Below are positions 53,242 through 61,273 of a stretch of 64,000 nt of DNA, one piece after another (position 1 is the first letter of the stretch; every line of letters begins with the position of its first letter). Under the pieces are notes generated by a model. That model was not told where the DNA came from. It saw nothing but the letters and a program-made list of their open reading frames with translations, and ran no database searches. This DNA comes from Candidatus Obscuribacterales bacterium. GTDB taxonomy: Bacteria; Cyanobacteriota; Vampirovibrionia; Obscuribacterales; Obscuribacteraceae. Location: the NCBI GenBank assembly GCA_020054205.1, contig JAGVLS010000010.1, positions 124,001 to 188,000 of the forward strand, read 5' to 3'. The translations under genes were made by a program, and so were the position numbers.

Positions 53242-54276
53242 TTAATTACAAGAAGCTGTGTTTACTAAAACAGCTTGACGATATGCTTGTTGAATTTTAG
53301 TTGAAGCTTCAGTTAATTGTCCATTTAAATATAGTGCTTGTTTGAATTCTTTAATGGCTGGCATATAATCTTTCACCTTCATCATACTAAAACCTAATCC
53401 ATAATGAGCTGATGCCATCGCCGGATCAAGAGCGATTGCTTTTTCAAATTCACCCATTGAATCCAAATATTTACTTTGAGAACAAAGGACAGTCCCTAGA
53501 TTGTTATGTGCTTTCGCTGATTTCGGATTAAAATATACAGAACGCAGCAATACAGTTTCGGCTGTAGCAAAATTGCCTCTTTGACATAAAACATTAGATA
53601 AATTGACAGCAGCATCTACTGACTTAGGATCAAGAGCAAAAGCTCTTTCAAAATGATTTAAAGCGCTTTCAACTTCTCCTACAGATTGATATGTAAGTCC
53701 AAGATTATTTTGAATTTGTGATGATTTAGGATCTATTTCAGCAGCCAATTCAAACTCATCAATGGCTGTTTTAGGACTATTAGTCATTATAGATAACATA
53801 GCCAATTGATGATGAGCATAAGCAATGTGTTTGTCGCTTTGATCCTTAGCTTTCATTTCTAAAATCTTTTTGTATTCAGCATATGCTTGCGGTAAACGTT
53901 TTGACACAAAATAATTATCTGCTTTTGTAACCACTTCTGCTACAGTTGGATTTAGTTTTTGCCCAGGTAATCGTACAGCCTCTGTATTTGTTTTAAGTTT
54001 GTGAGAATTGGTAGAAGCAGATAAAGCATTTTTGGTCTGAGTAACATTTGTTTTTTCTGCTAATTTTGGTTTTGAATTGTCAGATTTATTGAATAGGCGA
54101 CTAATTTTTGTTTTTGTGTTAGTCCAAGTTCTTGCTAGTTTTTCCTTATCATTTGGGTTCATAAAATAATAAGCAGCAAAAGCAAGAAAGACAAAAACAA
54201 GACAAAATAATATGAAATTAGCTAGGATATTACTTCGACGTCTCTTTATTTTGGGTGCTTTAAAATTAGGTTTCAT
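53242..54276 (-). CDS. Membrane-anchored TPR protein, 344 aa
   Basis: ATG 54276 (MKPNFKAPKIKRRRSN) is preferred to a TTG 16 codons upstream. A basic N-terminus and one hydrophobic helix (ILFCLVFVFLAFAAYYF) anchor the protein with a large periplasmic part. After a Lys/Asn/Ser-rich linker come about six TPR repeats, such as AIDEFELAAEIDPKSSQIQN and SYLDSMGEF-like units. It resembles type IV pilus or cellulose-type TPR scaffolds only in general design. It precedes aroK by 11 bases. Confidence 0.87.
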   Translation of the reverse strand: MKPNFKAPKIKRRRSNILANFILFCLVFVFLAFAAYYFMNPNDKEKLARTWTNTKTKISRLFNKSDNSKPKLAEKTNVTQTKNALSASTNSHKLKTNTEAVRLPGQKLNPTVAEVVTKADNYFVSKRLPQAYAEYKKILEMKAKDQSDKHIAYAHHQLAMLSIMTNSPKTAIDEFELAAEIDPKSSQIQNNLGLTYQSVGEVESALNHFERAFALDPKSVDAAVNLSNVLCQRGNFATAETVLLRSVYFNPKSAKAHNNLGTVLCSQSKYLDSMGEFEKAIALDPAMASAHYGLGFSMMKVKDYMPAIKEFKQALYLNGQLTEASTKIQQAYRQAVLVNTASCN

Positions 54277-54412
54277 ATTATGCTTATTAGATCTATAGTG
54301 AAAGGCTAAGATTAAAGCTCCCAAGAGTCAATACGTAATGTTCCGAAGCTTTACATTATTTGTCCAAATTTGGCACAAAATAGCTAAAATTCATCTATTT
54401 TATGTTTCAATA

Positions 54413-54823
54413 ATGAAGATAATTATGACTAATTTAAAAGATAAAATACAAAACTTTTTCAAATCCAGTGCCTATGCCGTTGTCGGCGCTAGCGATATCA
54501 ACTATAAATTTGGCTACAAATGTTATAAATGTTATTTAGATCATGGCTATAAAGCATACCCAGTTAATCCCAATTGTAAGTCTATTCTAGACAATCCTAC
54601 GTATAATAATTTGCAATCATTACCGGAAAAATGTGATTCGATATCAGTAATAACACCACCAGCTGTAACAGAAGAAATTATTAAAGAAGCAATTGCATAT
54701 GGTGTAAAAAATATATGGCTGCAACCAGGGGCAGAAAGCAAATTAGCTGTTGAAATGGCAACAGCTAAAGGTATAAATATTATTTGGGGTGGACCTTGTT
54801 TATTAGTTGAGCTTGGCTGTTAA
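54413..54823 (+). CDS. CoA-binding protein (YccU-like)
   Basis: A 136-residue Rossmann-fold protein. YAVVGASDINYKFGYKCY, YPVNPNCKSILDNPTY and ISVITPPAVTEEIIKEA match the CoA-binding domain of succinyl-CoA synthetase alpha and its free-standing form (COG1832). I start it at ATG 54413, which gives the usual family length; ATG 54425 is an alternative. An upstream extension to 54338 is possible but unlike the family. Its role is unknown. It converges on fmt with four shared bases. Confidence 0.88.
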   Translation: MKIIMTNLKDKIQNFFKSSAYAVVGASDINYKFGYKCYKCYLDHGYKAYPVNPNCKSILDNPTYNNLQSLPEKCDSISVITPPAVTEEIIKEAIAYGVKNIWLQPGAESKLAVEMATAKGINIIWGGPCLLVELGC

Positions 54824-55758
54824 ACGAATTGTCCATTATCGTTAAGCCTTACACCATGCGCCCAGTCAGTAGCTTTCATTTGTGCTTTGTTTGCCGGCTG
54901 TACTGCAATAAGTTCTAAAATTTGATTTTCTCCACAAGCTACCAAGACTTTTCCTGTATCAATGAAAACAGTCCCTGGTTTTTTATCAAGCATAGATGAA
55001 CTGAAAAGTTGAGTCTTGATAATTTTCAATATATTTCCATTATAAGTTGTGTTTGTGCCAGGCCAAGGCGTTAGTCCACGTATTAGATTGTGAATAGACT
55101 GAGCATTTTTGGTCCAATCTATTTTACTTAAGTCTTTACTTAAACGTGGCGCATGAGTGGCTTCGTCGTTATTTTGAGGAATGCGAATTAGTTTGTTTTG
55201 ATTAAGTTTGTCGAGTGTTTTTACCATAAGATCGGCACCGACTATAGAAAGGGTATGAGCTAATTCTTCAGCATTAATATGAGAATCTATAGGTACCTCT
55301 GTTTTGAGCAACATATCACCTGTATCAACACCAATATCGGTAAACATGGTAGTAAGCCCTGTCATTTTTTCACCATTTATAATCGCCCAGTTTATTGGTG
55401 CTGCTCCACGATATTTAGGCAATAAAGAAGCATGCAAATTAATTACACCATGAGGAGCAAGTGTCAAAACATCTTGTTTTAAAATTTGACCAAAAGCTAC
55501 TGTAATAAGTACATCTGGTTTTAACGCTTTCATATCCTCAACTATATTTTTTTCTTTTGAAAGCTTTTCTGGCTGAAATATTGGAATGTTTTGCGCTTGT
55601 GCGACAAGCTTTGTTGGCGGAGGATAAAGTACATGACCTCTTCCCGCTGGTCTATCTGGTTGAGTAACCAATCCTATTACTTGATGGTTAGGCGATGCAA
55701 TAAGTTTTTCCAATGTTGGTACAGCAAACTCAGGCGTGCCTAAATATATGATTTTAAT
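54820..55758 (-). CDS. fmt: Methionyl-tRNA formyltransferase with ATT start
   Basis: Fmt adds a formyl group to initiator Met-tRNA. The reading frame contains VTQPDRPAGRGH, the formyl-binding INLHASLLPKYRGAAPINWA with its Asn/His pair, and GVDTGDMLL. Any ATG-based start gives only 297 residues and lacks the family's first strand. The in-frame codons from 55758 read (ATT)KIIYLGTPEFAVPTLEKL, exactly where family members begin M-K-I. An in-frame TAA at 55764-55762 lies two codons upstream, with no ATG, GTG or TTG between. AGAAAGG sits about ten bases before ATT. So the gene either starts at AUU or carries a point change from ATG. Full length 312 is normal. Confidence 0.9.
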   Translation of the reverse strand: MKIIYLGTPEFAVPTLEKLIASPNHQVIGLVTQPDRPAGRGHVLYPPPTKLVAQAQNIPIFQPEKLSKEKNIVEDMKALKPDVLITVAFGQILKQDVLTLAPHGVINLHASLLPKYRGAAPINWAIINGEKMTGLTTMFTDIGVDTGDMLLKTEVPIDSHINAEELAHTLSIVGADLMVKTLDKLNQNKLIRIPQNNDEATHAPRLSKDLSKIDWTKNAQSIHNLIRGLTPWPGTNTTYNGNILKIIKTQLFSSSMLDKKPGTVFIDTGKVLVACGENQILELIAVQPANKAQMKATDWAHGVRLNDNGQFV

Positions 55759-55765
55759 GGCTTAT

Positions 55766-55975
55766 TTACCTTTCTAATCGAATTTCAACAATATGTTGAA
55801 AGTTCAAACAGACTTGATCATCAATCATGATATACATCAATTGTTTATCAGCAAATACAATGTTGGTTAGTATACCAACACAATTGTTTTGATTAGTTGT
55901 AACAACCTGAACTTTTTCGCCTATCCATTGCCTTACGTATATGGCTTTATCTCTGGGTTGCGTAATATTATTCAT
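55766..55975 (-). CDS. Small protein, possible Sm-like fold, 69 aa
   Basis: Not recognised with certainty. After a basic start, residues 20-69 form a likely five-strand barrel: GEKVQVVTTNQNNCVGILT, KQLMYIMIDDQ, then FQHIVEIRLE. The pattern (a hydrophobic strand, NxxGxL, then DD and a final IxxI strand) recalls Sm/Lsm or a small RNA-binding beta-barrel. It lies between icd (30 bases upstream) and fmt (its stop is 8 bases from the ATT start), and the fmt ribosome-binding site lies inside its last codons. It may help control that start. Confidence 0.6.
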   Translation of the reverse strand: MNNITQPRDKAIYVRQWIGEKVQVVTTNQNNCVGILTNIVFADKQLMYIMIDDQVCLNFQHIVEIRLER

Positions 55976-56004
55976 ATATCCACCTCAATCTTTTTTTATT
56001 ACGA

Positions 56005-57258
56005 CTACATAGACTGAATAATTGCATCAGCAAATTCACTGGTTTTTAGTTTCTTTGCACCTTCCATTAATCGCTCTAAATCATAAGTAACAAGTTTTTT
56101 GCCAATAGTTTTAGCAAATGCACTATGAACTATATCTTTAGCTTCACTCCAGCCTAAATATTCAAGCATCATTGCACCAGATAAAATAACAGAGCCTGGG
56201 TTTATTACATCAAGTCCAGCATATTTAGGAGCTGTACCGTGTGTAGCTTCAAAAATTGCACAATTGTCACCGATATTAGCTCCTGGAGCTATACCTAAAC
56301 CACCAACTTGTGCTGCACAGGCATCAGATAAATAGTCGCCATTTAAATTAGTTGTTGCTAAAACTGAATATTCATCTGGACGAGTTAAAACTTGTTGGAA
56401 CATTGAATCAGCTATGCGATCGTTTATCAATATTTTGCCATTAGGCATTTTGCCTTGAAGATCTGCCCATAATTTCTCTTCAGAAATAACTTCTTTAGAA
56501 AATTCACTTTCAGCTAACTGATATCCCCAGTCTCTAAAGGCACCTTCAGTAAATTTTTGAATATTACCTTTGTGTACTAAAGTAACTGATTTACGCCCAT
56601 TTTTAATAGCGTATTCTATAGCACGTCTTACTAGCCTTTGTGAGCCAAACTTAGAAACTGGTTTAATACCAATGCCAGAATCAGGACGCACTTTTTTGCC
56701 CATAGCTTCCAAGACTTCAATTAGCTTTTTAGCTTCTGGTGATTCAGCAGGAAATTCAATTCCAGCATAAACATCTTCAGTATTCTCACGATAAATAACA
56801 ACATCCAATTTTTCTGGTGCTTTAACAGGAGAAGGAACGCCATTAAAATAACGCACTGGTCTAACACAACAATATAAGTCAAAAATTTGTCTTAATGTTA
56901 CATTGAGACTGCGGATACCACCGCCGACAGGTGTCGTAAGTGGACCTTTAATAGCAACACCAAATTCAGTAATTGCATCTAAAGTTTCTTTGGGCAACCA
57001 ATCACCAAATTCGTTTTTTGCCTTTTCGCCAGCAAAAACTTCAAACCAAACAATTGATTTAGATGTGCCATAGGCTTTTTCAACAGCAGCTTCAATTACT
57101 CTTTTGCTAGCACGCCAAATATCAGCTCCAGTACCATCACCTTCAATAAACGGAATAATGGGTTTGGCTGGACAAACGGGTTTACCGTCTCTAAATATAA
57201 TTTTTTCACCTTGTGGAACTTTTTGTCCGTTATAACTCTTTTCAATAACCTGTCCCAT
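56005..57258 (-). CDS. icd: NADP-dependent isocitrate dehydrogenase
   Basis: A 417-residue enzyme that oxidises isocitrate to 2-oxoglutarate. [13 protein letters not shown], the serine loop [23 protein letters not shown] and [19 protein letters not shown] are family motifs with the substrate and metal residues. NADP preference is inferred from overall similarity to the E. coli-type enzyme; decisive 2'-phosphate-binding residues lie in the C-terminal part ([15 protein letters not shown] region). It points to an at least partial TCA cycle. It leads the icd-69aa-fmt unit. Confidence 0.95.
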   Translation of the reverse strand: MGQVIEKSYNGQKVPQGEKIIFRDGKPVCPAKPIIPFIEGDGTGADIWRASKRVIEAAVEKAYGTSKSIVWFEVFAGEKAKNEFGDWLPKETLDAITEFGVAIKGPLTTPVGGGIRSLNVTLRQIFDLYCCVRPVRYFNGVPSPVKAPEKLDVVIYRENTEDVYAGIEFPAESPEAKKLIEVLEAMGKKVRPDSGIGIKPVSKFGSQRLVRRAIEYAIKNGRKSVTLVHKGNIQKFTEGAFRDWGYQLAESEFSKEVISEEKLWADLQGKMPNGKILINDRIADSMFQQVLTRPDEYSVLATTNLNGDYLSDACAAQVGGLGIAPGANIGDNCAIFEATHGTAPKYAGLDVINPGSVILSGAMMLEYLGWSEAKDIVHSAFAKTIGKKLVTYDLERLMEGAKKLKTSEFADAIIQSM

Positions 57259-57375
57259 GTAAACCCTCTTATTCGTGATTAGTTTCTTAGTAACAATTTA
57301 TTCGATTAACACGCTTTAATTACTAGTAGGTATTTTTACCTAATTGCTATCTAGCAACTCATTCTAGCAACTAAT

Positions 57376-58329
57376 TTGGCATTATTTTTCTTGTCTATAT
57401 TTACAATACCAAATGATAAAGAGTATTCTCTGAAAGATCAGCAAATACTAAGAGTCTGTCCAACAACATCATCTGCTTGCAACTTTAAAGTGAAACTAAA
57501 ATCAGAATCTTTTCTTTTATTGCCGACAGCCATTTGGCTGATTATTTTTATGCTTTTGCCATTGGCAATAATTGTCACTTTTAGTTTTGCTTCAAAAAAC
57601 GAATTGGGACAAATTGCATTAGGCTTTCATCTTGATAATTGCATAAGATTTTTTAGTGGTCCATATTTAAGCTGCTTATTTCGTTCATTTATTTTAGCTT
57701 TTAGCACTTGTTTCTTTTGTTTAATCATTGGTTTTCCAGTTGCTTTATGGCTTGCATTTCAAATCAATAACAAATATCAACAATTATTTGTCACACTATT
57801 AACTTTACCGTTATGGATTTCTTTTTTATTACGAATTTATGCGTGGATTGTTATTCTAAGACCTACAGGTATTCTTTCGCATTTATTACAAAATATAGGC
57901 ATAGATAATCCACCAATTATTCTTTATTCTAATTGGGCAGTTCTTTTAGGTATGGTATACAACTATTTGCCTTACATGATTTTGCCAGTGTATGCTGCTC
58001 TACAAAAATTAGATATAAGGCTAATAGAAGCATCATATGATCTAGGAGGATCTACCTGGACAACAATTAAAAAAATCATTGTTCCTTTAAGTAGTCGTGG
58101 TATTGTTGCCGGTATCATAATGGTATTTGTTCCTAGTCTTGGTGATTATGTGACACCAGATCTTATGGGTGGATCAAAATATATGTACATTGGCAGTTTA
58201 ATTCAAAATCAATATTTAACTGTAAGAGATTGGGCTTTTGGTTCTGCCGTATCAACAATATTATTAGTTATTGTAGCAATTGCCGTATGGATTTATTTAA
58301 AATATGCAGATAGACCTAGTTTGGCTTAG
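57376..58329 (+). CDS. potB: Spermidine/putrescine ABC transporter permease, PotB-like
   Basis: A 317-residue permease with six hydrophobic segments. The EAA loop is LIEASYDLGGSTWTTIKKIIVPL, and TPDLMGGSKYMYIG is characteristic of PotB/PotH. The first 38 residues before the first helix are polar and have no family match. A GTG at 57490 gives the usual PotB start (VKLKSESFLLLPTAIWL). Neither the TTG at 57376 nor that GTG has a clear ribosome-binding site. It faces icd and is alone; no potA, C or D next to it. Confidence 0.88.
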   Translation: MALFFLSIFTIPNDKEYSLKDQQILRVCPTTSSACNFKVKLKSESFLLLPTAIWLIIFMLLPLAIIVTFSFASKNELGQIALGFHLDNCIRFFSGPYLSCLFRSFILAFSTCFFCLIIGFPVALWLAFQINNKYQQLFVTLLTLPLWISFLLRIYAWIVILRPTGILSHLLQNIGIDNPPIILYSNWAVLLGMVYNYLPYMILPVYAALQKLDIRLIEASYDLGGSTWTTIKKIIVPLSSRGIVAGIIMVFVPSLGDYVTPDLMGGSKYMYIGSLIQNQYLTVRDWAFGSAVSTILLVIVAIAVWIYLKYADRPSLA

Positions 58330-58335
58330 TGTGCA

Positions 58336-58953
58336 CTAAACGTAAGTATTATCAGGCTTTATTTGTTTGAGTAAGGCAATTAATCGATCATAATCATCTT
58401 TGAATATTTTAGATAAATATTGACCAGCAGATACTAAAAAGTCACGGCTATCTTTATGGGCTATGGCTGCATGCCTCAAAGAGGCTGCTATCAATTCGTC
58501 GGTTGGAACATAAGAAATATTTTTTAGCATGCGCAAATATTCCAAACTGCTTGTTGCTTTATTAATCTCTTCATTATTTAACAGATAGACAAAATCATGC
58601 ACTTGTGGAGGGAGTGGCGCTAAACGAGAAAAATATTCACCTTCTTTTTCAAAACCAATAATAACTGCATGAATTTCTGTCTTTAATAGTGAAAAAATAT
58701 GCGGCTGCTCCACCCTTAATTGTTTACGTGTAAGTTTCATTGCTGCTGGTTTGTGTATATTGTCTTGTACTTGTGTAAGCACATTGTAGACAACTGCATA
58801 AATATTCATGTCATCTTCCCCAGCATGAGCACGAATAAAACTACCAAAGCGTGGAATTTCACTATTAAGAATGACTTCGTTGCTATGGTCTTGCCATGAC
58901 TGAGCAACAAAAGTAACAATTGATGATGATAAAACTTCTCCGATAGCGTCCAT
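58336..58953 (-). CDS. HAS-barrel-like protein
   Basis: A 205-residue protein. Residues about 1-110 match the HAS-barrel pattern seen in HerA, ATP synthases and a small cyanobacterial protein: VLSSSIVTFVAQSWQDHS, IPRFGSFIRAH, IYAVVYNVLTQ, then QLRVEQPHIFSLLKTEIHAVIIGF. The HAS barrel is usually a subunit-contact module. The last 80 residues form a helical tail. I recall similar proteins mainly in cyanobacteria, which supports the suggested placement. It is on the minus strand, 12 bases downstream of a probable lipoprotein. Confidence 0.65.
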   Translation of the reverse strand: MDAIGEVLSSSIVTFVAQSWQDHSNEVILNSEIPRFGSFIRAHAGEDDMNIYAVVYNVLTQVQDNIHKPAAMKLTRKQLRVEQPHIFSLLKTEIHAVIIGFEKEGEYFSRLAPLPPQVHDFVYLLNNEEINKATSSLEYLRMLKNISYVPTDELIAASLRHAAIAHKDSRDFLVSAGQYLSKIFKDDYDRLIALLKQIKPDNTYV

Positions 58954-58965
58954 AATTCATCCAAA

Positions 58966-59481
58966 TTAATCAGTAGGTGGATTCAACTTGTCAGGTGTGA
59001 ATGCTTGGCCTTCTTTTGGTGTACCAACCAATTCTTTATTTACTGACAAACTAATACTGGTGTTATTTCCAGCTGCTGAAATCATTACACTTGCTTCTAA
59101 ATCATTTTTTTTGCCAGATATATTGACCAATGAAGCTAATAATTGATTTTCACTTATTGTCCATCCAGCTTGTTTTAACTCTCTAATATAAAATTCCGCA
59201 ACTTTACTTACAGAATCATTTGAAGACAACATCAAAAATGTGCTGTTTTCATCGTCATCAGTTTTTGCTGAGACAGAACCACTTGCTTTAGCATTGGGAT
59301 AAATAGGTAAAGGAAAGCTACGGGGAACAGCTTGTTTACCAACCGTGAAGGTCTGAGATACTCCACCCGAATCGTATGTAACCTCTTTAGAATTTGTACA
59401 GCCCCAAAAAATACAACTACTTGAAATACAAGTGATAGTGAGGCAAGTTATTGAATAAAGTAATGAGTGAATTGTTTTCAT
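58966..59481 (-). CDS. Probable lipoprotein, 171 aa
   Basis: The N-terminal segment (LLYSITCLTITCISSSCIF) is a signal sequence with several possible lipobox cysteines, SSSC or FWGC. The mature part has no recognised family; RSFPLPIYPNAKASGSV and AEFYIRELKQAGW look like a small alpha/beta domain known from some bacterial surface proteins. It should be attached to a membrane and face the periplasm. It is followed by the HAS-barrel-like gene and diverges from htrA. Confidence 0.75.
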   Translation of the reverse strand: MKTIHSLLYSITCLTITCISSSCIFWGCTNSKEVTYDSGGVSQTFTVGKQAVPRSFPLPIYPNAKASGSVSAKTDDDENSTFLMLSSNDSVSKVAEFYIRELKQAGWTISENQLLASLVNISGKKNDLEASVMISAAGNNTSISLSVNKELVGTPKEGQAFTPDKLNPPTD

Positions 59482-59558
59482 CGATAATATAATCTGTATG
59501 ATGCAATAATAAAATCAAATCATACCATTGAAAGCAAGCTTACTTGGCATCTCTTTAT

Positions 59559-60659
59559 ATGAAACTTATTAGACTAGCTTCAATATTTTTGGCAATATGC
59601 ATAAGTGGAACATCATTTTTGCCTGTACATGGACAAACAGCTAATACCAATAATACTGAATTCATAGGTATTCACACAATTGCAAATTTAGTGGAAGCCA
59701 TGGAGCCTTCGGTGGTAAATATTGTTGCTATTACATATCAGGGTACAAGACTATTTAAATCAAAAGATGATGATCGTTCAAAACGTCTAAAGAGGCATTA
59801 TGGACTTGATGATAATGACGATAAGACAAGTAATTATGTAAATGTTACTGGCTCTGGAGTAATAGTTAGTCCAGACGGAAAAATTTTAACTAATTTGCAC
59901 GTTGTGCAAAACGCAAGCAATATTACCGTCACACTTCATAATCGTGAAAATTTTACCGCAAAAATAATTGCTAAAGATAATTTTTCTGATTTAGCCATAC
60001 TTAAAATTGCAAAAGATAATTTACCAACTATAAAATTTGGCGATGCCAATAAAATGCGCACTGGTGATTGGGTGGTAGCAATTGGTAATCAGTTTGGTTT
60101 AGGACATACTGTTTCTCATGGTCTTATCAGTGGACTAAAAAGGGAAGCAAAAGGATTTGCTAGTTTTGGTGCAAAAACTGGTGCTGTCCGTTTTATTCAA
60201 ACAGATGCGCCCATAAATCCTGGTAGCTCAGGTGGTCCATTGCTAAATTTACAAGGGGAAGTAATTGGCATAAATACATTTATACGAGATGATGCACAAA
60301 ATATTGGTTTTGCTATCCCAAGTAATTATGCAAAAGAAATTGCTGACAAATTAATTGCATCAATAAACATTTTTCATCCATACATAGGCATTGAAATGCT
60401 GGATCCTAAAGAAAGCAATTTAGTCAATGTACAAATAAGTAAAATTCGCGAAAATAGTCCTGCTTACAAGGCAGGTCTTAAAAATGGCGATTTGATCATC
60501 ACAGTAAATGACAAGGAAATAAAAAATGCTGATGATATTAGCCAAATTGTAGCCAAACAAGCAATTGGCAGCTCATTGGCGATAAAAGTCCAACGTGGTT
60601 TAGATAAACCAATAACAGTAAATGTAAAAGTTGAGAGTTTACCTAACGAAAGTGAGTAA
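59559..60659 (+). CDS. HtrA/DegP-type serine protease
   Basis: A 366-residue S1C protease with a signal peptide (LASIFLAICISGTSFLPVHG). Catalytic triad: His in LTNLHVV (near 113), Asp in FSDLAIL (near 144), Ser in NPGSSGGPLL (near 223). One C-terminal PDZ domain (about 275-366; NSPAYKAGLKNGDLI). A Lys/Asp-rich insert (about 65-90) precedes the protease. HtrA enzymes degrade misfolded periplasmic proteins. I use ATG 59559, which gives the better signal, not the TTG at 59544. It is followed by two tRNA genes. Confidence 0.94.
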   Translation: MKLIRLASIFLAICISGTSFLPVHGQTANTNNTEFIGIHTIANLVEAMEPSVVNIVAITYQGTRLFKSKDDDRSKRLKRHYGLDDNDDKTSNYVNVTGSGVIVSPDGKILTNLHVVQNASNITVTLHNRENFTAKIIAKDNFSDLAILKIAKDNLPTIKFGDANKMRTGDWVVAIGNQFGLGHTVSHGLISGLKREAKGFASFGAKTGAVRFIQTDAPINPGSSGGPLLNLQGEVIGINTFIRDDAQNIGFAIPSNYAKEIADKLIASINIFHPYIGIEMLDPKESNLVNVQISKIRENSPAYKAGLKNGDLIITVNDKEIKNADDISQIVAKQAIGSSLAIKVQRGLDKPITVNVKVESLPNESE

Positions 60660-60679
60660 AACGTTAGACAATACTGCCT

Positions 60680-60685
60680 TATAAT
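60680..60685 (+). promoter_or_regulatory. -10 element of the tRNA operon
   Basis: A perfect TATAAT lies 11 bases before the tRNA-Cys gene. No good -35 sits 17 bases upstream, where the htrA stop codon is. Transcription would start near the tRNA 5' end or slightly ahead. Confidence 0.45.
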
Positions 60686-60695
60686 AGGCTCTTAT

Positions 60696-60767
<72 letters not shown>

Positions 60768-60772
60768 AATAA

Positions 60773-60844
60773 GGGCAGTTGGCGCAGTGGTAGCGCACCA
60801 CTTTGACATAGTGGGGGTCACTGGTTCGATCCCAGTACTGCCCA
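60773..60844 (+). tRNA. trnV: tRNA-Val (GAC)
   Basis: A 72-base cloverleaf. Acceptor arms GGGCAGT (60773-60779) and ACTGCCC (60837-60843), discriminator A. The anticodon stem CCACT/AGTGG holds the loop TTGACAT, giving anticodon GAC. The T arm ACTGG/CCAGT carries TTCGATC. No encoded CCA. Confidence 0.95.
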
Positions 60845-60868
60845 AATTAAAACATTATAAGAAAGCAA

Positions 60869-61273
60869 TTAAATTATTGGTTCAGTACCCAGTTCTTTTT
60901 GGGGCAACCATTGTTTAAGGATGGAAATCAATTGATTGAGCATGACTGGTTTGAAAAGAAAATCATTCATGCCAGCTTCCAGGCATGATTTTTTATCTGA
61001 CAATGCAGTCATAGCTATGATTGTAGTAGGCTCTTTGTTTTCTTTTGCTTCACGTTCACGAATTATTTTGGTTGCTTCTAAACCATCCATAATTGGCATC
61101 ATCACATCCATCAAGATGATTTCATAATTATTTTCAGCCATTTTATCTAAAGCTTCCCTGCCGTTAATAGCAAAATCCGCCAAGCAACCTACTTTTTTAA
61201 GTTGCATTTTGACAAGAAAACGTAATTCTTCATTATCTTCAACTACTAGTAATAATTTTTCTTGATCATTCAT
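60869..61273 (-). CDS. Stand-alone receiver-domain response regulator
   Basis: A 134-residue CheY-like receiver with acidic residues in VVEDNEEL, phosphoacceptor in ILMDVMMPIMDG, Thr in IIAMTALS and Lys in LFKPVML. No output domain; the sequence most resembles receivers found at the C-terminal end of hybrid kinases. It overlaps the kinase gene by four bases (ATGA), so it is the cognate partner and probably passes phosphate on or binds a target. Confidence 0.92.
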   Translation of the reverse strand: MNDQEKLLLVVEDNEELRFLVKMQLKKVGCLADFAINGREALDKMAENNYEIILMDVMMPIMDGLEATKIIREREAKENKEPTTIIAMTALSDKKSCLEAGMNDFLFKPVMLNQLISILKQWLPQKELGTEPII

